From JBPBQZ01 sp050955105 (lineage in GTDB: Bacteria > Pseudomonadota > Gammaproteobacteria > Burkholderiales > Burkholderiaceae), in assembly GCA_050955105.1 (NCBI GenBank), contig JBPBQZ010000086.1, forward strand, positions 1 to 64,000: 64,000 bases of DNA, in the 5' to 3' direction. Position 1 is the stretch's first letter. Each line of letters starts with the position of its first letter. Shown here one piece after another: positions 59,601 through 64,000 of the stretch. The notes under the pieces were generated by a model. That model did no database searches, was not told where the DNA came from, and saw nothing but the letters and a program-made list of their open reading frames with translations. The translations under genes and the position numbers were made by a program.

Positions 59601-62328
59601 CATCAGTCAGTCGCGGCCGAGCTTCGGCACCGAGCTGGCACAAGGCAGCATCTATACCCTGCGCGCCGACTTGGTGAGCGTGGAAGCGCGCGCGCTGCTG
59701 CGCGCCATCGCGCGCGTCGATCTGTCGGCGCGGCGCGGGCCGATCGCCGACCAATTGGCGCGCTTGCCGGCGTCGATGGATGCAGCGCTCGCCCGACGCG
59801 CCGCCATGCACTCCGCCGGCGCCGGCGTCGCCGCGAAGCCAGTGACGATTACTTCCGGCACGCGCCGCCAGCTCGAGTTCTTCAACGGCCTGGGCGGCTT
59901 CGCGAAGCACGGCGCCGAATACGTGACCGTGCTCGACGATATGCACATCACGCCGGCGCCCTGGATCAACGTGATTGCCAATCCCAGCTTCGGCTTCCAG
60001 GCATCGGCCGAAGGCAGCGGTTATACCTGGGCCGAAAACAGCCGCGAGAACCAGCTCACGCCGTGGAGCAACGATCCGGTGGTCGATCCCGCCGGCGAGG
60101 CGCTCTATGTGCGCGACGAGAGCACTGGCGAGCTCTTCACCGCCACCGCGGCGCCGATTCGCGACGCCGGCACCTACGTGGCGCGGCATGGCTTCGGCTA
60201 CAGCCGCTTCGAGCATCAGGTGCCAGGACTTGCGCTGGAATTGCTGCAATACGTGCCGCTGCAAGACCCTATCAAGATTTCGAGACTGACGCTGCGCAAT
60301 CTGTCGAACGCCCCGCGGCGCCTGTCGATCACGGCTTATGCCGAGTGGGTGCTGGGCACCTCGCGCGGCGCCTCGGGCCCCTTCATCATGACCGAATTGG
60401 ACGCCGCCACTGGCGCGCTGCTGGCGCGCAATCCATGGAACAACGCGTTTCCCGGCCGCGTGGCATTCGCAGACCTCGGCGGCTTGCAAAGCAGCTGGAG
60501 CGCCGACCGCACCGAGTTTCTCGGTCGACATGGTCGGCCAGCACTGCCGGCCGCGCTGCTTGGCGGCACGGCGCTGTCGGGCAGCGTCGGCGCCGGCTTC
60601 GACCCCTGCGCGGCGCTGCAGACCAGCATCGAACTGGCACCGGGCGCGAGCCTCGAGATCGTCGCCTGCATCGGCCATTGCGCCAACGCCGAAGCTGCGC
60701 GCGAACTGATCTTGCGCTATCGCGCGGCCGACCTCGACGCGGTGCTGGCGCAGGTGACCGGGCATTGGCAACAGGTGCTCGGCGCGGTGCAAGTGAAGAC
60801 GCCCGAGCGCGCGATGGACATCATGCTGAATGGCTGGCTGCTCTACCAAACGCTGGCCTGTCGCATCTGGGCGCGTTCGGCGTTCTACCAGGCCAGCGGC
60901 GCCTATGGTTTTCGCGACCAATTACAAGATGGCATGGCGTTGATCTTCGCGCAGCCGGACGCGACGCGTCACCACCTGCTGCGCGCCGCCGGCCGGCAGT
61001 TTGTTGAGGGCGACGTGCAGCATTGGTGGCTGCCGCATTCCGGCCAAGGCGTGCGCACGCACATCTCCGACGATCGCGTCTGGCTGGCTTATGCGACGGC
61101 CAGCTATATCGGCGCGACCGGCGACGCCGCCATTCTCGACGAGAATTTGCCGTTCCTCGAAGGCCCCGCGCTAGGTGCCGGCGAGCACGATGCGTTTTTC
61201 CAACCGATGCTGGCCGACGAATCGGCCGACTTGTTCGAGCATTGCGCACGCGGCCTCGACCAATGCCTGCAGTTGACCGGCCCGCATGGCCTGCCGTTGA
61301 TGGGCACTGGCGACTGGAACGACGGCATGAATCGCGTGGGCGAAGGCGGCCAGGGCGAAAGCGTCTGGCTCGGCTGGTTGCTGATACGCACCATCGAATT
61401 GTTCGCACCGCTGGCGGCGGTGCGCGATCCGCTGCGCGCAACGCGCTGGCGCCAGCATGCAGAGTCGGTTCGCGCCGCCATCGAAAGCGACGCGTGGGAC
61501 GGCGACTGGTACCGCCGCGCCACCTTCGACGATGGCACCTGGCTGGGCTCCAAAGACAACGACGAATGCCGGATCGATTCGATCGCGCAATCGTGGGCGG
61601 TGCTCTCCGGTGCGGCCGATCCGGCGCGCGCCGCCACCGCCATGCGCGCGCTCGATCAGCATCTGATTCGCCGCGACGAGCGCCTGGCGCTGCTGTTCGA
61701 GCCACCGTTCGATCGCACCCCGCACGACCCGGGTTATATCAAGGGATACCCGCCGGGTTTGCGCGAAAACGGTGGCCAATACAGCCACGCGGCAATGTGG
61801 GTCATGCTGGCACTCACCACGCTGCGCGCGCCCGACTCGGGCAATCGCGCCGCCGAGTTGTTTGCCTTGCTCAATCCGATCAACCATGCACTGGCGCCGC
61901 CGGATGTGGCGCGCTACAAAGTCGAGCCCTATGTGGTGGCCGCGGATGTGTATTCGGTCGCGCCGCACGCTGGCCGCGGCGGCTGGACCTGGTACACCGG
62001 CTCGGCCGGCTGGATGTATCGGGCCGGCGTCGAAGGTATTTTGGGATTGCGCCGCGAGGGCGCCGAGCTGGTGGTCGATCCATGCCTGCCCGATGCATGG
62101 CCGGGTTTCGAGGCATTGGTCAACGTGGGATCGAGTCGCATCGATATCCACGTGGCCGTGTTGCGCCCCACTGTCGATCAGCAAGGCGCGGCAGATGCGC
62201 CACCTCGATCGCGCCAGGCGCGCCGCGTCTCAGCGGCGCGGCTCGACGGCGTGAGCATCGCTTGCGCCAACGGCATGGTGCGACTCACGCTCGACGGCCA
62301 GGCGCACCAACTGGAGGTTTTTATATAG
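53677..62328 (+). CDS. ndvB: Cyclic beta-1,2-glucan synthase (NdvB/ChvB-like)
   Basis: 2883 residues from ATG 53677 with AAGGAGG upstream; Rhizobium NdvB is of similar size. Order: N-terminal cytoplasmic region, two helices (about 430-485), a GT84 glycosyltransferase with ITLDADT (Asp653, Asp655), a second acidic motif near 747 and QHRW (800-803), further helices (847-885, 968-1008), a glucoamylase/GH144-like region (from about 1050; HRTSPTNIGLYML), and two GH94-like phosphorylase parts with MGTGDWNDGM (Asp2546/Asp2549). Such enzymes start on themselves, elongate from UDP-glucose, set chain length by phosphorolysis and cyclise. The product is a periplasmic osmoregulated glucan important in host interaction and osmotic adaptation. 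The gene stands alone; no NdvA/ChvA exporter is adjacent. Confidence 0.94.
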   Translation: MAVFTRWTRRRFSAPWNDRSPVREELFGVERLEQHAESLAAAQLVSSRPPVVLSLHTRLNDNAAVLLAAYRASAAELESGRTVVPAAEWLLDNYHLVEAQIREIRDDLPPGYYRQLPKLAAGPFAGYPRVFGLAWAFVAHTDSHVDPETLRRFIAAYQRVQPLTIGELWAVAITLRIVLIENLRRLADQITAGRQARAEAETLANRLLAAAAPDIATGPATGRAANAAASAHDSITALQRDISTRATEPASAPLSEPFAAQLAKRFRDQDPRTTPALGWLEERLHQQHSSIEEVVQHAQQRQGASNVSVRNVITSMRLISDIDWAELFESVSLVDARLRAGSAFAAMDFATRNLYRSAIEQLSRGSSSTELEVAAHALQATAAAAQSGEAADTRKLDPGYYLIAEGRRALERQIGFRAPPRLRFSRFNIRLGIGGYLGSILLLSVLALAWSCWLLADAGVTSGWLALFAVLAFVPATEMATALVNRAITASFGAMPLPGLELLAGVPQALRTLIAVPTLLTSEADLLEQIERLEVHHLSGVGGDLVFALLTDGLDADQEVLESDAPLLAIATAAIAALNRRHGPSPSGERFLLLHRRRLYNASENRWMGWERKRGKLHELNRLLRGATDTSYIVDGEGISQVPADVRYVITLDADTRLPRDAAQALIGKMAHPLNRPRFSVAEQRVVDGYAILQPRVTPSLPVGREGSLYQRVFSGPGGLDPYAAAVSDVYQDLFGEGSYTGKGIYEIDAFETALAGRVPDNALLSHDLFEGVFARAGLASDVEVVEESPARYDVVARRQHRWTRGDWQLLPWIFGHRRGSQRVPAIGRLKMLDNLRRSLLAPSSLLGFALCWLLPWQAGLEGALLILIALLIPVFLPSFLSMFPRRTDIRLRNHVNTLGNDLRLGALQIVLTLAFLPDQAWRMVDAIVRTLTRLGVTHRHLLEWTTAAQTSGRPRLDARGFYRAMAGGTLLGLLINLAAVTFFPASWALALPFALLWLMAPALAWWTSRPPSLASQQSLSDSEARDLRLIARRTWRFFETFVTAAEHHLPPDNFQEDPKPVVAHRTSPTNIGLYMLAAIAARDFGWSGLTETVERLEATFDSLLKLPRFKGHFFNWYGTLDLQALAPAYVSSVDSGNLAGHLIVVATTCEEWLELSSEPRLRAGLADNLLLAREALAALPAASGEHGQTLTAALTEIDAQLNGAQSFEAMSPTLKRLAEKAEKAAQNVLPLVDGEAAPELLFWIEAFDRAVVEHARDRQQIAETPGLLHYRLRSLADTARAMAVGMDFAFLLDPERKLMSIGYSMVENRLDPSCYDLLASEARLASLFAIAKGDVATRHWFRLGRVATPVGNGSALISWSGSMFEYLMPSLVMRAPLGSLLEQTNRLVVERQQEYGRTLSTPWGISESAYNARDMEFTYQYSNFGVPGLGLKRGLSENAVIAPYATGLATMVDPQAAHRNFARLADMGARGRYGFYEALDFTRARLPENALVAIVRSFMAHHQGMTLVAIANTLQGARMRERFHREPMIQASEILLQERMPRDVAVAHPRAEEVKASAADLASAASTLRRLSPLPDGAPVTHLLSNGRYAVMLTATGAGYSRWRDLAITRWREDATRDDWGSFIFLRDTRNGDVWSAGAQPLGVAAEHQEVVFGEDHAAFTRRDGSLTTIMDVLVSGEIDGEVRRVSLANRGRRTREIELTSYAELVLTTPATDNAHPVFSKMFVQTEHLPEFGALLATRRPRTPTEARIWAAHFAVVESEVVADPQYESDRARFIGRGQRIDTAAVVRDGAPLSNTVGTVLDPIFSIRQRVSIEPGRVARVAFWTMVADSRAELLDLIDKHHDRSAFDRAKTLAWTQAQVQLRHLDIEPEEAADFQRLAAPILYADPRFRAPSEAIVRGAGPQSALWAHAISGDLPIVLLRIDELEDIAQVRQLLRAHEYWRMKRLAVDLVIVNERVSSYIQDLQVAIETAVRISQSRPSFGTELAQGSIYTLRADLVSVEARALLRAIARVDLSARRGPIADQLARLPASMDAALARRAAMHSAGAGVAAKPVTITSGTRRQLEFFNGLGGFAKHGAEYVTVLDDMHITPAPWINVIANPSFGFQASAEGSGYTWAENSRENQLTPWSNDPVVDPAGEALYVRDESTGELFTATAAPIRDAGTYVARHGFGYSRFEHQVPGLALELLQYVPLQDPIKISRLTLRNLSNAPRRLSITAYAEWVLGTSRGASGPFIMTELDAATGALLARNPWNNAFPGRVAFADLGGLQSSWSADRTEFLGRHGRPALPAALLGGTALSGSVGAGFDPCAALQTSIELAPGASLEIVACIGHCANAEAARELILRYRAADLDAVLAQVTGHWQQVLGAVQVKTPERAMDIMLNGWLLYQTLACRIWARSAFYQASGAYGFRDQLQDGMALIFAQPDATRHHLLRAAGRQFVEGDVQHWWLPHSGQGVRTHISDDRVWLAYATASYIGATGDAAILDENLPFLEGPALGAGEHDAFFQPMLADESADLFEHCARGLDQCLQLTGPHGLPLMGTGDWNDGMNRVGEGGQGESVWLGWLLIRTIELFAPLAAVRDPLRATRWRQHAESVRAAIESDAWDGDWYRRATFDDGTWLGSKDNDECRIDSIAQSWAVLSGAADPARAATAMRALDQHLIRRDERLALLFEPPFDRTPHDPGYIKGYPPGLRENGGQYSHAAMWVMLALTTLRAPDSGNRAAELFALLNPINHALAPPDVARYKVEPYVVAADVYSVAPHAGRGGWTWYTGSAGWMYRAGVEGILGLRREGAELVVDPCLPDAWPGFEALVNVGSSRIDIHVAVLRPTVDQQGAADAPPRSRQARRVSAARLDGVSIACANGMVRLTLDGQAHQLEVFI

Positions 62329-62334
62329 TCGGGG

Positions 62335-63324
62335 CTAGTCGATCCGCAGCACCGATTTGCCGATCTGCCGACGCTCTTCCAGGTCGGCATGCGCGGCTTC
62401 GACATTGTCGAAACTATAGACGCCAGCGATCGGGATCGTCAGCGAACCATTCAGCAAGCCATCGAAGACATCGTCGGCGCGCCGCTGCACGGTCGCGCCA
62501 TCCGCCATATGGTCGGCCAGCCGCGGACGCGTGAGGAACAGCGAGCCGGCCTCGCCGAGTTCGATCGGATCGAGATCACGCAAGGATCCCGACACCGACC
62601 CATAGGCCACCACCAGCCCGCGCGTGCGGGTGGCGCGAAAGCTGTCGCGCAGCGTCGCCTTGCCGACCGCGTCGAACACGACGTCGACACCGCGGCCGTG
62701 GGTCAAGCCGCGTATCTGGTCGGCGAATCCGCCATCGTCATACATCATTACGTAATCGGCGCCATGAGCGCGGGCGATCTCGGCCTTCTGCTGCGAGCTG
62801 GTGGTGGCATAAACCGTGGCGCCCAGGCGCTTGCACCACTGCACCAGCAATTGCCCGATGCCGCCGGACGCCGCGTGAATCAGACAGGTGTCACCCGCCT
62901 TGATCTGGCCGACGTCGTGCACCAGGTAATGCGCGGTGCTGCCCTGGAAGATCGCCGCAGCCGCCAGATCGAAGCCGATCTGCGCCGGAATCTTGGCGAG
63001 TCGCGCGGCCGGCACCACCGCATAGTCGGCGTAGCTGCCCCACGCTATGCACCAGGCCACGCGGTCGCCCGCGACAAACTGCTCGGCGCCCGCACCCGCC
63101 GACACCACCGTGCCCGCGCCCTCCATGCCCAAGGTGCACGGCAGCCGCACCGGATAGGTTCGCGACGTTGCGTATTTGCCTTGACGGGTATGCACATCCA
63201 TGAAGTTGATGCCGGCGTAAGCCAGCTTCACCAGCACTTCGCCGGGCCCCGCCGGCGGCACCGGCAGGGTCTGCCGCAGCAGCACTTCGGGGCCGCCGTA
63301 TTGTTCGATGCGAATCGCCTTCAA
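62335..63324 (-). CDS. Quinone oxidoreductase-like MDR protein
   Basis: 329 residues from TTG 63324, with AGAGAG upstream; the first residues KAIRIEQYGGPEVL are the standard start of NADPH:quinone reductases (QOR/Qor1). AYAGINFMDVHTRQGKY and the NADPH-binding IHAASGGIGQLLVQWCKRLGA are present and there are no zinc ligands. It reduces quinones or enones with NADPH. Ends 6 bp from the glucan synthase stop in convergent orientation and is divergent from an MFS gene. Confidence 0.92.
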   Translation of the reverse strand: MKAIRIEQYGGPEVLLRQTLPVPPAGPGEVLVKLAYAGINFMDVHTRQGKYATSRTYPVRLPCTLGMEGAGTVVSAGAGAEQFVAGDRVAWCIAWGSYADYAVVPAARLAKIPAQIGFDLAAAAIFQGSTAHYLVHDVGQIKAGDTCLIHAASGGIGQLLVQWCKRLGATVYATTSSQQKAEIARAHGADYVMMYDDGGFADQIRGLTHGRGVDVVFDAVGKATLRDSFRATRTRGLVVAYGSVSGSLRDLDPIELGEAGSLFLTRPRLADHMADGATVQRRADDVFDGLLNGSLTIPIAGVYSFDNVEAAHADLEERRQIGKSVLRID

Positions 63325-63519
63325 TTTGTTCTCTCTAAAATCGTTTGCGCGGGCGCTGTGAAACCCCGCCCGACGCGGCCGAATCAGGCGTCTTATAATT
63401 GCCGCCGCCACGCCGCGCCCCGGCCGCGATTATCTCAATAAGTACGGGGCGTTTGCCGGGTCTGCGCCGCCGCGCTATCGACGCGCCCACGACTGACAAG
63501 CTTCTCCCACGGATTTCGC

Positions 63520-64000
63520 ATGCCTCGTTCCAGTTCCCCGGCGGCAGCCCACGCCGTCTCCGCCTTGCCGATGTTGAGCCAGCGGCGCATCGTGCTGCTG
63601 GCGAGCGTCAGCGCCGCCAACGCCTACTATGTGCAGCCTTTGCTGGTCGATATTGGCGCGAGCCTGCATCTGTCGACGCTGATGGTCGGGCTGCTGCCGG
63701 CGCTGACACAATTCGGCGTCGCCGCCGGCGTGCTGCTGGTGATGCCGCTTGGCGACTTCGTTTCAGTGCGGCGCTTGTTCTGCATCGCCATGCCGATGCA
63801 GGCGCTGGCGTTGGCGACCATGGCCTTCGCGTCGAACGCCGGCGTCTTCATCGTCGCCAGCTTGATCATGGGCTTTTTTGGTATAGGTCCGTATCTGATG
63901 CCGCCGTATGTGACGCTGCGCACACCGCTCGAGAAGCGCGGCCACGTCACCGGCATGCTCGCGCAAGGCGTGGTGACCGGCATCCTCGCGGCGCGCGCCG
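63520..64000 (+). CDS. MFS transporter, N-terminal part (cut by the window edge)
   Basis: 160 codons are visible from ATG 63520 and the frame is open at the end of the window. LLASVSAANAYYVQPLLVDI is helix 1 with the N-x-Y-x-Q-P motif of the YnfM/arabinose-exporter-like group, LVMPLGDFVSVRRLFC the first loop, and four to five helices follow. Probably a drug or sugar exporter; substrate unknown. Confidence 0.85.
   Translation, partial: MPRSSSPAAAHAVSALPMLSQRRIVLLASVSAANAYYVQPLLVDIGASLHLSTLMVGLLPALTQFGVAAGVLLVMPLGDFVSVRRLFCIAMPMQALALATMAFASNAGVFIVASLIMGFFGIGPYLMPPYVTLRTPLEKRGHVTGMLAQGVVTGILAARA

Noticed and set aside
1..64000. Search for tRNA, rRNA, CRISPR, transposase and phage signatures
   Set aside because: None seen; the longer gene-free gaps hold only promoters, small hairpins or remnants.

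Overview
This is a GC-rich (roughly 60-65% by eye), densely coded chromosomal segment. The gene families point to a betaproteobacterium of the order Burkholderiales: FCD-type GntR, CaiB/BaiF and acyl-CoA catabolism, EmrAB/OMF-type efflux, CHR chromate transporters, and the COG2907-DUF1365-CFA lipid cluster. The genus cannot be fixed from the sequence alone. I see no rRNA, tRNA, CRISPR array, transposase, phage or conjugation gene.

Layout. (1) 0-7.1 kb: a catabolic island with an SnoaL-like tail, a GntR/FCD regulator, an SDR, and divergently a flavin hydroxylase, CaiB CoA-transferase, SDR and alpha-methylacyl-CoA racemase. (2) 7.2-22.5 kb: accessory genes. These are a lipoprotein, TauE/SafE, a tripartite MFS efflux operon with its TetR regulator, a truncated citrate synthase, DinB, a LysR/YbfB pair, a CmcJ-like oxidoreductase with a GST, a HAD phosphatase, GNAT, an SDR and a frameshifted LysR. 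(3) 22.5-30 kb: a second catabolic island with an amidohydrolase, a Nudix-MBL fusion, and divergently an acyl-CoA dehydrogenase, gentisate dioxygenase-like cupin, FAA hydrolase and PrpF-like isomerase. (4) 30-41 kb: split ChrA, DUF72, DedA-rhodanese, an OpuC-like binding-protein/permease fusion with a (Gly-Ser-Ala)13 linker, MaoC, ApbA, TetR, MFS and a GMC oxidoreductase. (5) 41-44 kb: a membrane diguanylate cyclase and an Ada with a damaged zinc site. (6) 44.3-52.3 kb: a divergent lipid-remodelling cluster with two CFA-synthase paralogues, COG2907, DUF1365, DUF1295, DUF2177 and an alpha/beta hydrolase. (7) 52.3-64 kb: two MDR oxidoreductases, a 2883-residue cyclic beta-1,2-glucan synthase and the start of an MFS gene.

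Two regulatory links stand out. First, one 17-bp perfect inverted repeat, AAATGGTACAACCATTT, of the FadR/GntR half-site type TGGTnnnACCA, occurs in the divergent promoter region of island 1 and again, reverse-complemented and identical, in that of island 3, over 23 kb away. This strongly suggests that the GntR regulator at the left edge controls both islands as one pathway: CoA activation, side-chain processing at an alpha-methyl position, ring hydroxylation and gentisate-type ring cleavage. Second, the lipid cluster has two divergent ECF-sigma-like promoters, TGATCC-N18-TATAAG and TGATCC-N18-TACAAG, like those of the RpoE/ChrR singlet-oxygen response. No cognate sigma factor lies in the window.

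Gene decay is frequent for the size: a truncated citrate synthase, a frameshifted LysR, a truncated and frameshifted DUF2878, a truncated DUF1993 and an orphan CoA-transferase tail, with no insertion sequence nearby. Low-complexity Ala/Ser/Gly/Pro/Lys stretches also recur within or at the ends of otherwise ordinary proteins.
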